In this document: positions 15,556-24,749 of the stretch, in pieces | Layout: each line of letters begins with the position of its first letter | How positions within the stretch are numbered: the stretch's first letter is position 1 | NCBI RefSeq assembly: GCF_023242315.1 | Contig: NZ_JALLIY010000029.1 | Span: 1 to 51,867, forward strand | Direction: 5' to 3' | DNA length: 51,867 nucleotides | Source of the DNA: Pseudomonas sp. MWU13-2105 | Lineage (GTDB): Bacteria > Pseudomonadota > Gammaproteobacteria > Pseudomonadales > Pseudomonadaceae | Position numbers and translations under genes: made by a program | The notes under the pieces: model-generated | The model's database searches: none | What the model was told of the DNA's origin: nothing | Seen by the model: only the letters and a program-made list of their open reading frames with translations

Positions 15556-16830
15556 TCAAAAACGCGGCTTGAGTGCTTTCCAGTCCGGCTTGTAACGCTG
15601 CATCTGCTTCACGTCATCGCGCTGGCGGATACCGCAGGTCAAGTACTGCTCATGCAGCTTGCCGAGTTGGTCGTGATCCAGCTCAAGGCCCAAGCCAGGG
15701 GCACGGGTAATTTTCACGCAGCCATCGACTATCGGCAGCTTGCCGCCCTTGATCACCTCTTCATCCGGCTCCTGCCAGGGGTAATGCGTGTCGCAGGCGT
15801 AATCGAGGTTGGGCACCGAGGCCGCGACATGGGCCATGGCCATCAGGCTGATCCCCAAGTGCGAGTTGGAATGCATCGACACCCCCAGGCCAAAGGTCTG
15901 GCACAGCTTGGCCAGCGTCTGTGTGTCACGCAGACCGCCCCAGTAATGGTGGTCGGCAAGCACGATCTGCACGCTGTCCAAGGCCACGCTGCGACGAAAC
16001 TCGGCAAAGTCGGTGACCACCATGTTGGTCGCCAGCGGCAGCCCAGTGCGCTTGTGCAGTTCGGCCATACCCTCCAGGCCCGGGGTGGGATCCTCGTAAT
16101 ATTGCAGGTCATCGCCCAGCAGCTCGGCCATGCGAATCGAGGTTTCCAGGGACCAGTTGCCGTTCGGGTCGATCCGCAGCGGGTAACCCGGGAAGGCCTT
16201 TTTCAGCGCCTTGATACACGAGACCTCATGTTCCGGGTCCAGCGTGCCGGCCTTGAGCTTGATGCTCTTGAAACCATAGGCTTCGATCATGCGCCGCGCC
16301 TGGGCCACGATCTGTTCTTCATTCAGCGCCTCTCCCCAACTGTCCGGCTGGTAGGGGGAGTCGACGTGCCCGGCGTACTTGAAAAACAGATAAGCGCTGA
16401 ACGGAATCTCGTCGCGGAGCGCACCGCCCAGCAGATCCACCAGCGGCACATTCAACGAGTGCGCCTGCAAATCCAGGAAGGCCACTTCAAAGGCCGAATA
16501 GGCGTTGCTCACCGCCTTGCTGGCATGCGAGCCCGGTGCCAGTTCCGCACCGGCGAGGCTGACGGTCTTGTTCGCCGCCACAGTCGCCTGCACGATGGTG
16601 CGCAACTGATTGAGATTGAACGGGTCGAGGCCGATCAACCGCTCTTGCAATTGCTGCTGGATAGCCAGCGCCGGGGCATCGCCGTAGCTTTCGCCCAGGC
16701 CGATGTAACCGTTGTCGCTCTCGATCTCAATGATCGAGCGCAGGGCAAAAGGCTCGTGAATACCACTGGCGTTAAGCAGTGGCGGGTCGCGAAAGGCGAT
16801 GGGGGTGACGGTGACACGTTTGATTTTCAA
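15556..16830 (-). CDS. Glucarate dehydratase-like enolase-superfamily enzyme
   Basis: A 424-residue enolase-superfamily protein close to glucarate dehydratase. Expected active-site residues are visible: Lys191/Lys193 in SIKLKAG, metal ligands Asp221 (RIDPNGNW), Glu246 (YYEDPTPG) and Asp293 (VLADHHYWGG), and the base His320 in MHSNSHLG. Such enzymes remove water from sugar diacids to give a keto-deoxy acid. It starts with TTG at 16830 with GGGAG upstream, and the TTGA overlaps the stop of the transporter gene, so the two are translationally coupled. The transporter is a sugar-acid type, which supports a sugar-acid substrate; which one is not determined. Confidence 0.85.
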   Translation of the reverse strand: MKIKRVTVTPIAFRDPPLLNASGIHEPFALRSIIEIESDNGYIGLGESYGDAPALAIQQQLQERLIGLDPFNLNQLRTIVQATVAANKTVSLAGAELAPGSHASKAVSNAYSAFEVAFLDLQAHSLNVPLVDLLGGALRDEIPFSAYLFFKYAGHVDSPYQPDSWGEALNEEQIVAQARRMIEAYGFKSIKLKAGTLDPEHEVSCIKALKKAFPGYPLRIDPNGNWSLETSIRMAELLGDDLQYYEDPTPGLEGMAELHKRTGLPLATNMVVTDFAEFRRSVALDSVQIVLADHHYWGGLRDTQTLAKLCQTFGLGVSMHSNSHLGISLMAMAHVAASVPNLDYACDTHYPWQEPDEEVIKGGKLPIVDGCVKITRAPGLGLELDHDQLGKLHEQYLTCGIRQRDDVKQMQRYKPDWKALKPRF

Positions 16831-18224
16831 GAAGCTGCTCCCTGTGGACCCAGGCTCAAGGCTTGGTGACGGATAGAGGTTTCGGACGCCAGGTGCTCGG
16901 CGGGTTTACCGGGCCGTGTGCGAGAGGCATCGCCACGCGGTGCGGTCCGCGCGAAGAAGATCACCACAGCCGCCACCAGCGAGGTGGCGGCCAGGCCATA
17001 GAGCCCACCTTCGATGGAACCGGTGGTCTGCTCGAGGAAACCGAATGCGGTTGGTGCAACGAAACCGCCGAGGTTGCCGATGGAGTTGATCAGGGCGATC
17101 ACCGCAGCGGCGATGCGGGCATCCAGATAGCCCTGCGGAATCGGCCAGAACAAGGCCGAAGCGGCCTTGAAACCGATCGCGGCAAAACAGATGGCGACGA
17201 ACGCGAAGATCGGCCCGCCGGTGGTGGACATGAACATACCGAACGCGGCTATCACCAAGGTCAAGGCGACCCAGGCCTGCTGATGTTTCCACTTGCTGGC
17301 CATGGCGGCAAAACCATACATGGCGATGATCGAAATGACCCACGGAATCGAGTTGAGGAGCCCGACGTGGAAGTCGCCGATATTGCCCATTTTCCGGATC
17401 ATGCTCGGCAACCAGAACGTGGCTCCGTAAATGGTCAAGGCAATGGAAAAGTAGATGAAGCAGAACAACGCGATCTGCCTGTCCGCCAGCAGTTTGAACA
17501 TTGACGGTTTGACCGTCAGCGCCGCTTCGCGAGCCTGCTGCTCCTGCGCGATAGCGCCAATCAGCGCGGCCTTTTCCTCGGTGTCCAGCCATTTCGCCTC
17601 ACGCGGCAGGGACTGCAACCAGAACCAGACAAAACCACAGAGCACGATGGAGGCAAACCCTTCGATCAAAAACATCCACTGCCAGCCATGCAGGCTGAAA
17701 CCGCTGACGTTCAGCAGCGCCCCGGACACCGGGCCGGAAATCACCGAAGCAATGGCCGAGCCGCTGAGGAAGATCGCCATGGCCTTGCCCCGCTCGTTCG
17801 ACGGTAGCCATTGGGTGAAGTAGTAAATGATGCCCGGAAAAAAACCCGCTTCAGCGGCCCCGAGGATGAAACGCAGCACATAGAAGCTGGTTTCGCCACG
17901 CACAAAGGCCATGGCCATGGCCGCCGCGCCCCAGGTGAACATGATCCGCGTCAGCCAGGCCCGCGCGCCGAAGCGTTGCAGCAGCATATTCGAGGGGACT
18001 TCGAATATCGCGTAACCGATGAAAAACAGCCCGGCACCCAGGCCATAGGCAGCGGCGCCAATGCCCAGGTCGGTTTCCATATGGCTGCGCACAAAGCCGA
18101 TGTTGACCCGGTCGATGTAGTTGACGATGAACATCACCACGAACAACGGCAGCACATGGCGCTTCACCTTGGTCGCGGCTCGGACCAGCAGATTCGGGTC
18201 CGGTGGACTCTGGAGGGTATTCAA
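16827..18224 (-). CDS. MFS anion:cation symporter, sugar-acid/tartrate type
   Basis: A 465-residue 12-helix transporter of the ACS family (GudP/ExuT/TtuB-like). The first helix has FIVNYIDRVNIGFVRSHM and the loop after it GIGAAAYGLGAGLFFIGYAIFE, both ACS hallmarks; SNMLLQRFGARAWL and AEAGFFPGIIYYFTQWLP follow. It would import a hydroxy- or sugar-acid anion for the coupled dehydratase. The start is TTG at 18224 with GGGAG six bases upstream; no in-frame ATG sits near the family start. A LysR gene is divergent from it, 105 bp away. Confidence 0.85.
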   Translation of the reverse strand: MNTLQSPPDPNLLVRAATKVKRHVLPLFVVMFIVNYIDRVNIGFVRSHMETDLGIGAAAYGLGAGLFFIGYAIFEVPSNMLLQRFGARAWLTRIMFTWGAAAMAMAFVRGETSFYVLRFILGAAEAGFFPGIIYYFTQWLPSNERGKAMAIFLSGSAIASVISGPVSGALLNVSGFSLHGWQWMFLIEGFASIVLCGFVWFWLQSLPREAKWLDTEEKAALIGAIAQEQQAREAALTVKPSMFKLLADRQIALFCFIYFSIALTIYGATFWLPSMIRKMGNIGDFHVGLLNSIPWVISIIAMYGFAAMASKWKHQQAWVALTLVIAAFGMFMSTTGGPIFAFVAICFAAIGFKAASALFWPIPQGYLDARIAAAVIALINSIGNLGGFVAPTAFGFLEQTTGSIEGGLYGLAATSLVAAVVIFFARTAPRGDASRTRPGKPAEHLASETSIRHQALSLGPQGAAS

Positions 18225-18329
18225 GGGCGACTCCCGATCATTGTTTTTTTAGGGACCAACCGATCATGGACGTCGCTATTGATCCCGTCTAATCTAACTT
18301 GGCATTCGATTGATACCTGGATTAGATCA

Positions 18330-19232
18330 ATGTTCGAACTCACCCAACTGCGCTGTTTCACCACCGTGGCGACCGAACTCAACTTCCGCCGTGCCGCCGA
18401 ACGCTTGAACATGACCCAGCCCCCCCTCAGTCGACAGATTCAACTGCTGGAGCACCATCTGGGCGTTGAGTTGTTCACCCGCAGCACCCGCAGCGTCGCC
18501 CTGACCGCCGCCGGTCGCGCCTTCTTCATCGAAGCCCAGAACCTGCTGGAGCGTGCCCAGCAAGCCGCGGTGAGCGCCCGGCGCTTTGCCGCGGGGGATA
18601 TCGGCTCGGTCAATATCAGCTTTGTCGGCAGTGCGGTGTACGAATTCCTGCCCAAGGTCATCGCGGAAGCACGGCTCAAACAGCCCCAGGTCAAAATCGA
18701 GTTGTCGGAGATGAACACCTACCAACAGCACGAGGCCCTGCGCGCTCGCCGGATTGATCTGGGCATCGTCCGCGCGCCTTTACTGGAGCCGGGCTACGCC
18801 AGCGAATGCCTGGTGCGAGAGCCGTTCGTGTTGGCCGTCCCGAGCAATCACCCACTGGCCAGCGCGCAAACCGTGTCCGTCCAGGACCTCGATGCGCAAC
18901 CCTTTCTCATGTATTCCCACGCGGCCTACCCGCCCTTCAACGAACTGCTGACCGGCATGCTCCGCTCGGCCCGCGTCGCCCCGCAATACGTTCAGTGGCT
19001 TGGCTCCTCACTGACCATCCTGGCCCTGGTCAACGCCGGCATGGGCTTGGCCCTGGTGCCCCGCTGCGCCACCAGCGTGGTGTTCAAGAACGTGGTATTT
19101 CGCACCATCGATTTGGCCGAAGGCGTGCAGAGCGAGCTGCATTTGATCTGGCGCGAGAACAATGACAACCCGGCGTTTGCAATGTTGCTGGAGGGGATTC
19201 GAAAGGCCGTCCGGGAGGGATGGGGAGTATGA
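18330..19232 (+). CDS. LysR family regulator of the sugar-acid operon
   Basis: A 300-residue LysR protein of the CatM/BenM-like shape: HTH MFELTQLRCFTTVATELNFRRAAERL, then MTQPPLSRQIQLLE, and an effector domain from about residue 91 (VNISFVGSAVYEFLPKVI) with RRIDLGIVRAPL and GMGLALVPRC. It probably activates the divergent transporter/dehydratase genes. The ATG at 18330 is the family start; the same frame is open for 173 codons upstream, but that part lies antisense to the transporter gene. It is convergent with xylR, 32 bp away. Confidence 0.87.
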   Translation: MFELTQLRCFTTVATELNFRRAAERLNMTQPPLSRQIQLLEHHLGVELFTRSTRSVALTAAGRAFFIEAQNLLERAQQAAVSARRFAAGDIGSVNISFVGSAVYEFLPKVIAEARLKQPQVKIELSEMNTYQQHEALRARRIDLGIVRAPLLEPGYASECLVREPFVLAVPSNHPLASAQTVSVQDLDAQPFLMYSHAAYPPFNELLTGMLRSARVAPQYVQWLGSSLTILALVNAGMGLALVPRCATSVVFKNVVFRTIDLAEGVQSELHLIWRENNDNPAFAMLLEGIRKAVREGWGV

Positions 19233-19264
19233 AGTCCGACTGAACCCCGTCTCGAACTATTCGC

Positions 19265-20452
19265 TCAATGAATCGCTGCGTTGGCGCCCTGCTGATACTC
19301 GCGTGGCGTACAGCCGAACTCACGGCGGAACACCGTGTGCAGGTATTGCGCCGATTTGAAGCCGCAATTCTGGGCGATGTCGGCAATCGCCGAATCAGTG
19401 TTTTCCAGGCCGTTGGCCGCCGCCGCGAGTTTGAAGCGCAGGATCTCGTCGTGCACGCTGCAGCCCCGCGCCTTGCGAAAGTGCGATTCCAGCGATGAAC
19501 GCGATACCCCCACGTACCCCGCCACCTGCGCGGTCTTGATGCCCTGGCAGGCATACTGGCGGATGAACAGCAGCGCCTGCATGACGTAGGGATTGCCCAA
19601 CGGCTGATGCAGACTTGAGGCCTGCACGTTGATTGCATCAGGGGCTATCAGTATCTGCGTGCCCGTGGACGGCATGCCGTGCAGCATCTGGTGGAGCAGG
19701 CGCGCGGCGGTCCAGCCCATGGTTTCGGTACCTTGAATCACTGAACTCAGCGGCACCCTGGTCAGGCTGCGGGTCAGCGGGTCGTTGTCAATGCCGATCA
19801 ACGCCACCTGCTCCGGCACGGCGATCCCGGCAGTCAGGCAGGCTTGCAGCAACTGCCGGGCACGCGCGTCACTGACAGCGATGATGCCGATGGGTTTGGG
19901 CAGGCTTTGCAGCCAGGCGATCTGCTGCTCGACGGCGCTGTCCCAGAGCGGCGCGCTGGTGCCCATGCCGCGATAGACCTCGACAGGCAAACCATCGCGC
20001 TTCAGCAGCCGGCGAAAGGCTTTTTCCCGCTCCTGCGCCCAGCGATTGGCTTGCGCTTCAGGCAGGCTGAAGCAGGCAAAGCGCGTCAAACCGGCCTCGA
20101 TCAGATGCTCGTAAGCCAATTTCATCAATGCGTCATTGTCGGTGGCGACATAGGGAATGCCTTTCGGATAGGCGCGCTCATCCTGATAAGAGCCGCCCAC
20201 CGCCACGACCGGCAGCTTGATCCCGGCCAGCGCCTCGCCGATCAGCGGGTCATCGAAATCGGCAATGATCCCGTCGCCCTGCCAGCGCTCGATCCCTTTC
20301 AAGCGACAGAGGAAATCCTCCTCAAGGAACAGGTCCCAGGACGCGCGTGTACTACTCAGGTAATTGCCGATACCGCCGATGATGCCGCGATCGTAGATCT
20401 TGCTGCCGTTGAACAACAGCGCAATGCGGTGGACGGGGGGGACGGTTTTCAT
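19265..20452 (-). CDS. xylR: Xylose operon regulator XylR (LacI-type sensor + AraC HTH)
   Basis: A 395-residue hybrid regulator. The N-terminal part (about 8-280) is a periplasmic-binding/LacI-type sensor (HRIALLFNGSKIYDRGIIGGI, IADFDDPLIGEAL, VALIGIDNDPLTRSL); the C-terminal 100 residues are an AraC double HTH (IKTAQVAGYVGVSRSSLESHF; IADIAQNCGFKSAQYLHTVF; FGCTPREYQ). This is the XylR layout: on binding D-xylose it activates xylA and xylFGH promoters. It is divergent from xylA with a 153-bp shared control region. Confidence 0.9.
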   Translation of the reverse strand: MKTVPPVHRIALLFNGSKIYDRGIIGGIGNYLSSTRASWDLFLEEDFLCRLKGIERWQGDGIIADFDDPLIGEALAGIKLPVVAVGGSYQDERAYPKGIPYVATDNDALMKLAYEHLIEAGLTRFACFSLPEAQANRWAQEREKAFRRLLKRDGLPVEVYRGMGTSAPLWDSAVEQQIAWLQSLPKPIGIIAVSDARARQLLQACLTAGIAVPEQVALIGIDNDPLTRSLTRVPLSSVIQGTETMGWTAARLLHQMLHGMPSTGTQILIAPDAINVQASSLHQPLGNPYVMQALLFIRQYACQGIKTAQVAGYVGVSRSSLESHFRKARGCSVHDEILRFKLAAAANGLENTDSAIADIAQNCGFKSAQYLHTVFRREFGCTPREYQQGANAAIH

Positions 20453-20605
20453 TGTTTTTACCCAGGGCCGATCAGCACAGACTAGGCGTGCAAACGACGA
20501 ATCTCAATACTCAAAATCGAACTGCGCATTGGTGATTTTCATAATCAGCAGCCCCTGGGCCGTTGCTAGTATCGGGACACGCCAAGAACAACAAGGAAAC
20601 TGCCG
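20453..20605. promoter_or_regulatory. xylR-xylA divergent control region
   Basis: This 153-bp gap holds the divergent promoters. TAGTAT near 20567-20572 is a plausible -10 for xylA with no good -35, as expected for an activated promoter. Just upstream, AT-rich stretches around 20500-20550 (TCTCAATACTCAAAATCGA and GGTGATTTTCATAATCA) are the likely XylR half-sites. AAGGAAA lies 6 bp before the xylA ATG. Confidence 0.4.
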
Positions 20606-21922
20606 ATGCCATTCTTCCCCGCTGTCGACAAGATTCGCTACGAAGGTCCGAGCAGCGACTCGCCCCTTGCCTTCCGCCACTACGACGCCAACAAGCTGGT
20701 CCTCGGCCAACCCATGCGCGAACACCTGCGCATGGCGGCCTGCTACTGGCACACCTTCGTCTGGCCGGGGGCCGATATGTTCGGTGTCGGCACGTTCAAG
20801 CGCCCCTGGCAGCATGCCGGGGATCCGATGGAACTGGCCATCGGCAAGGCCGAAGCGGCCTTCGAGTTCTTCTCCAAACTGGGCATCGACTACTACAGCT
20901 TCCACGACACCGATGTCGCCCCGGAAGGCAACTCGCTGAAGGAGTACCGCAACCACTTCGCGCAGATGATCGACCACCTGGAGCGCCATCAGGAACAAAC
21001 CGGGATCAAGCTGCTGTGGGGCACCGCCAACTGCTTCAGCCACCCGCGCTTTGCCGCGGGTGCCGCCAGCAACCCGGACCCGGAGGTATTCGCTTGCGCC
21101 GCCGCCCAGGTATACAGCGCCATGAACGCCACCCAACGGCTCAAGGGAGCCAACTACGTACTGTGGGGCGGTCGTGAAGGTTACGAAACCCTGCTCAATA
21201 CCGATCTGAAACGCGAGCGCGAACAATTGGGCCGCTTCATGCGCATGGTGGTCGAGCACAAGCACAAGATCGGCTTCAAAGGCGACCTGCTGATCGAGCC
21301 CAAGCCGCAGGAGCCGACCAAACACCAATATGATTACGACAGCGCCACGGTCTTCGGCTTCCTGCAGCAGTTCGGCCTGGAGAAGGAGATCAAGGTCAAT
21401 ATCGAGGCCAACCACGCGACCCTGGCCGGGCACAGCTTCCATCACGAGATTGCCACGGCCGTCTCGCTGGGCATCTTCGGCAGCATCGACGCCAATCGCG
21501 GCGATCCGCAGAACGGCTGGGATACCGACCAGTTCCCCAACAGCGTCGAGGAAATGACCCTGGTCATCTACGAAATCCTCAAGGCCGGTGGTTTCATCCA
21601 TGGCGGCTTCAACTTCGACTCCAAGGTCCGGCGCCAGAGCCTGGACGAGGTCGATCTGTTCCACGGCCACGTCGCGGCAATGGATGTCCTCGCCCTGGCC
21701 CTGGAGCGCGCAGCGTCCATGCTGCAGAACGATCAACTCCAGCAATTCAAGGATCAACGCTACGCCGGCTGGCAGCAGCCGTTCGGCCAGGCGGTGCTGG
21801 CCGGTCAGTTCAGCCTCGGATCACTGGCCGAGCATGCCTTTGCCAACGAACTGAATCCGCAGGCCGTCAGCGGTCGACAAGAGATGCTCGAAGGTGTGGT
21901 GAACCGGTTTATCTACCCCTGA
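20606..21922 (+). CDS. xylA: Xylose isomerase
   Basis: A 438-residue class II xylose isomerase, close to the 440 residues of E. coli XylA. It converts D-xylose to D-xylulose in the cytoplasm with two divalent metals. Visible conserved regions: FHDTDVAPEG (catalytic His and Asp), WGTANCFSHPRF, YVLWGGREGYE, IEPKPQEPTKHQYD (metal Glu/Lys), NIEANHATLAGH (metal Glu and His) and GSIDANRGD (metal Asp). First gene of the xylose operon, followed by the xylFGH transporter. No xylulokinase gene (xylB) is in the window. Confidence 0.95.
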   Translation: MPFFPAVDKIRYEGPSSDSPLAFRHYDANKLVLGQPMREHLRMAACYWHTFVWPGADMFGVGTFKRPWQHAGDPMELAIGKAEAAFEFFSKLGIDYYSFHDTDVAPEGNSLKEYRNHFAQMIDHLERHQEQTGIKLLWGTANCFSHPRFAAGAASNPDPEVFACAAAQVYSAMNATQRLKGANYVLWGGREGYETLLNTDLKREREQLGRFMRMVVEHKHKIGFKGDLLIEPKPQEPTKHQYDYDSATVFGFLQQFGLEKEIKVNIEANHATLAGHSFHHEIATAVSLGIFGSIDANRGDPQNGWDTDQFPNSVEEMTLVIYEILKAGGFIHGGFNFDSKVRRQSLDEVDLFHGHVAAMDVLALALERAASMLQNDQLQQFKDQRYAGWQQPFGQAVLAGQFSLGSLAEHAFANELNPQAVSGRQEMLEGVVNRFIYP

Positions 21923-22063
21923 CAACGCGTATGCCTTGGCGTCGCGGTGACATTCTCACGACAAATCCCTGCGCGCGGCGCCCGACAACGCTCTAGAGTT
22001 CCACCGGCAGCTTATTCATCACCAGGCAGTGTCTTTCAAACAACAATAAAAGGACGCACCACC

Positions 22064-23065
22064 ATGAACGCACTAAAACGCACGCTGCTCGCCAGCGCCC
22101 TCGCCCTGCTCTCGCTACCGGTCATGGCCGACGCCGCCCACCCGAAGATCGGCTTCTCCATCGATGACCTGCGTTTGGAACGCTGGTCAAGAGACCGTGA
22201 TTACTTCGTCGCGGCGGCGGAAAAAATGGACGCCAAAGTCTTCGTGCAGTCGGCCGATGCCAACGAGCAGAAGCAGATTTCGCAGATCGAAAACCTCATT
22301 TCCCGTGGCGTCGATGTGATCGTCATCGTGCCGTTCAACGCCACCGTACTGACCAACGCCGTCGCCGAAGCCAAGAAGGCCGGGATCAAGGTGGTGTCCT
22401 ATGACCGACTGATCCTGAACGCCGATATAGATGCCTACATCTCCTTCGATAACGAAAAGGTCGGCGAGATGCAGGCCAACGGCGTGTTGCAAGCGGCGCC
22501 CAAGGGCAACTACTTTTTACTCGGTGGCGCGCCCACGGACAACAACGCCAAGGTCCTGCGCGAAGGTCAGATGAAAGTGCTGCAACCGGCCATCGACAAG
22601 GGTGACATCAAGATTGTCGGCCAGCAGTGGGTGAAGGAATGGAACCCCACCGAAGCGCTGAGCATTGTTGAAAATGCCCTGACCCGGAACAACAACAAGA
22701 TCGATGGCATCGTCGCCTCCAACGACGCCACCGCCGGGGGCGCCATCCAGGCACTGGCCGCGCAGCAAATGGCCGGGAAGGTGCCGATCTCGGGTCAGGA
22801 CGCAGACCTGGCGGCGGTCAAGCGGGTGATCGATGGTACCCAGACGATGACCGTCTACAAGCCACTGAAACTGATCGCCTCCGAAGCGGCCAAGCTCTCG
22901 GTGCAACTGGCGCGTAACGAGAAACCCGCCTACAGCTCGCAATACGACAATGGCAGCAAGAAAGTCGACACCATCCTGCTCACTCCGACCCCGTTGACCA
23001 AAGCCAACATCGACCTGCTGGAAAAGGACGGGTTCTATACCAAGGCGCAGATTGCCGGACAGTGA
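22064..23065 (+). CDS. xylF: D-xylose ABC transporter, periplasmic binding protein
   Basis: A 333-residue sugar-binding protein (family of XylF/RbsB). A signal peptide covers about residues 1-25 (MNALKRTLLASALALLSLP, cleavage after MADA or close by). The mature protein begins KIGFSIDDLRLERWSRDRD, as in E. coli XylF, and has ISRGVDVIVIVPFNATVL, VVSYDRLI, FDNEKVGEMQA and GIVASNDATAGGAIQAL, all binding-cleft or hinge segments. ATG at 22064 with AAGGA upstream. It is 141 bp after xylA, enough room for a separate XylR-controlled promoter. Confidence 0.93.
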   Translation: MNALKRTLLASALALLSLPVMADAAHPKIGFSIDDLRLERWSRDRDYFVAAAEKMDAKVFVQSADANEQKQISQIENLISRGVDVIVIVPFNATVLTNAVAEAKKAGIKVVSYDRLILNADIDAYISFDNEKVGEMQANGVLQAAPKGNYFLLGGAPTDNNAKVLREGQMKVLQPAIDKGDIKIVGQQWVKEWNPTEALSIVENALTRNNNKIDGIVASNDATAGGAIQALAAQQMAGKVPISGQDADLAAVKRVIDGTQTMTVYKPLKLIASEAAKLSVQLARNEKPAYSSQYDNGSKKVDTILLTPTPLTKANIDLLEKDGFYTKAQIAGQ

Positions 23066-23070
23066 CCCAG

Positions 23071-23135
23071 CGAGCTGTACAAGCTCGATTGGAAGCCTGA
23101 GCGCAACCCCGTGGGACCGAGTGAACCAGGTCCCA
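23071..23135 (+). other. Two hairpins between xylF and xylG
   Basis: CGAGCT (23071-23076) pairs with AGCTCG (23082-23087), and TGGGACC (23112-23118) pairs with GGTCCCA (23129-23135). Neither is followed by a T-tract. They lie in the 127-bp gap after the binding-protein gene, where stem-loops commonly protect the upstream message or reduce downstream expression, giving binding protein in excess over the ATPase and permease. Confidence 0.5.
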
Positions 23136-23192
23136 TCGGGCTCTCCGCAGGCCAACCCTGTCGCCCCGCCTGTTGCGTGTGAGTACCTCGCC

Positions 23193-24749
23193 ATGTCCGA
23201 CTACCTGCTGCAAATGAACGGCATCGTCAAAACCTTTGGCGGCGTCAAAGCCCTGAATGGCATCGACATCAAGGTCAAGCCTGGTGAGTGCGTGGGTCTG
23301 TGCGGCGAGAATGGCGCCGGCAAATCCACGCTGATGAAAGTCCTCTCGGCGGTCTACCCCTACGGCACCTGGGAGGGAGAAATCCTCTGGGACGGACAGC
23401 CGCTCAGGGCGCAATCCATCAGCGACACCGAAGCCGCCGGGATCGTCATCATTCACCAGGAACTGACCCTGGTCCCCGATCTGTCGGTGGCCGAAAACAT
23501 CTTCATGGGGCACGAGCTGACGTTGCCCGGCGGGCGCATGAACTACCCGGCGATGATCCATCGTGCCGAAGCCCTGATGCGTGAACTCAAAGTGCCGGAC
23601 ATGAACGTATCGCTGGCGGTTTCACAGTATGGCGGTGGCTACCAGCAACTGGTGGAAATCGCCAAGGCGCTGAACAAGCAAGCGCGCCTGCTGATCCTCG
23701 ATGAGCCGTCATCGGCCCTGACCCGTTCGGAAATCGAGGTGCTGCTGAACATCATTCGCGACCTCAAGGCCAAGGGCGTGGCCTGCGTCTATATCTCCCA
23801 CAAGCTGGATGAAGTGGCCGCCGTGTGCGACACCATCTCGGTCATCCGCGATGGCAAACACATCGCTACTACCGCCATGGCGGACATGGACATTGCGCAT
23901 ATCATCACCCAGATGGTCGGACGGGAAATGAGCAATCTCTACCCCACCGAGCCCCATGACATCGGTGAGGTGATTTTCGAGGCGCGCCACGTCACCTGCT
24001 ACGACGTCGACAACCCCAAGCGCAAACGGGTCGACGATATTTCGTTCGTCCTCAAGCGTGGGGAAATCCTCGGCATCGCCGGGCTGGTCGGTGCCGGGCG
24101 TACGGAACTGGTGTCGGCGCTGTTCGGCGCCTATCCCGGTCGTTATCAAGCTGAGGTCTGGCTGGACGGCCAGCCGATTGACACCCGCACGCCACTCAAG
24201 TCAATCCGCGCCGGCCTGTGCATGGTCCCTGAAGACCGCAAGCGCCAGGGCATCATTCCAGACCTGGGGGTCGGCCAGAACATCACCCTGGCCGTGCTGG
24301 ACAACTACTCGAAAATGACCCGCATCGACGCCGAAGCGGAACTCGGCTGCATCAACAGGGAAATCGCGCGCCTGCACCTCAAGACCGCGAGTCCGTTCCT
24401 GCCAATCACCAGCCTCTCCGGCGGCAACCAGCAAAAAGCCGTGCTGGCGAAGATGCTCCTGACCAAACCCCGCGTGCTGATCCTCGATGAGCCCACCCGC
24501 GGGGTGGATGTCGGCGCCAAATATGAGATCTACAAGCTGATGGGCGCGCTGGCGGCCGAAGGCGTGTCGATCATCATCGTTTCTTCGGAACTGGCTGAAG
24601 TGCTGGGCGTTTCCGACCGTGTGCTGGTGATCGGCGAAGGCCAGTTGCGCGGTGACTTCATCAACCACGAGCTGAGCCAGGAACAGCTGCTCAGCGCCGC
24701 ACTCAGCCATCCCGATGACCATAACAATAATGATCGGAAAACCGCGTAG
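23193..24749 (+). CDS. xylG: D-xylose ABC transporter, ATP-binding protein
   Basis: A 518-residue protein with two fused ABC ATPase domains, as in XylG/RbsA. Domain 1 (about 5-245) has Walker A GENGAGKST near 38, a variant signature YGGGYQQ and Walker B RLLILDEPSSALT. Domain 2 (about 255-505) has the degenerate Walker A GLVGAGRTE, PEDRKRQG, the signature LSGGNQQK and Walker B RVLILDEPTRGVD. It powers xylose uptake with XylF and XylH. The ATG at 23193 matches the family start and has only a weak ribosome site; 47 upstream in-frame codons are not coding. Confidence 0.93.
   Translation: MSDYLLQMNGIVKTFGGVKALNGIDIKVKPGECVGLCGENGAGKSTLMKVLSAVYPYGTWEGEILWDGQPLRAQSISDTEAAGIVIIHQELTLVPDLSVAENIFMGHELTLPGGRMNYPAMIHRAEALMRELKVPDMNVSLAVSQYGGGYQQLVEIAKALNKQARLLILDEPSSALTRSEIEVLLNIIRDLKAKGVACVYISHKLDEVAAVCDTISVIRDGKHIATTAMADMDIAHIITQMVGREMSNLYPTEPHDIGEVIFEARHVTCYDVDNPKRKRVDDISFVLKRGEILGIAGLVGAGRTELVSALFGAYPGRYQAEVWLDGQPIDTRTPLKSIRAGLCMVPEDRKRQGIIPDLGVGQNITLAVLDNYSKMTRIDAEAELGCINREIARLHLKTASPFLPITSLSGGNQQKAVLAKMLLTKPRVLILDEPTRGVDVGAKYEIYKLMGALAAEGVSIIIVSSELAEVLGVSDRVLVIGEGQLRGDFINHELSQEQLLSAALSHPDDHNNNDRKTA

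Noticed and set aside
15541..16869. A 442-codon open frame on the plus strand
   Set aside because: It is antisense to the dehydratase gene, whose active-site motifs are all present; the plus-strand translation shows no family.
17811..18329. Upstream extension of the LysR gene
   Set aside because: It is antisense to the transporter gene; the LysR HTH begins exactly at the ATG at 18330.
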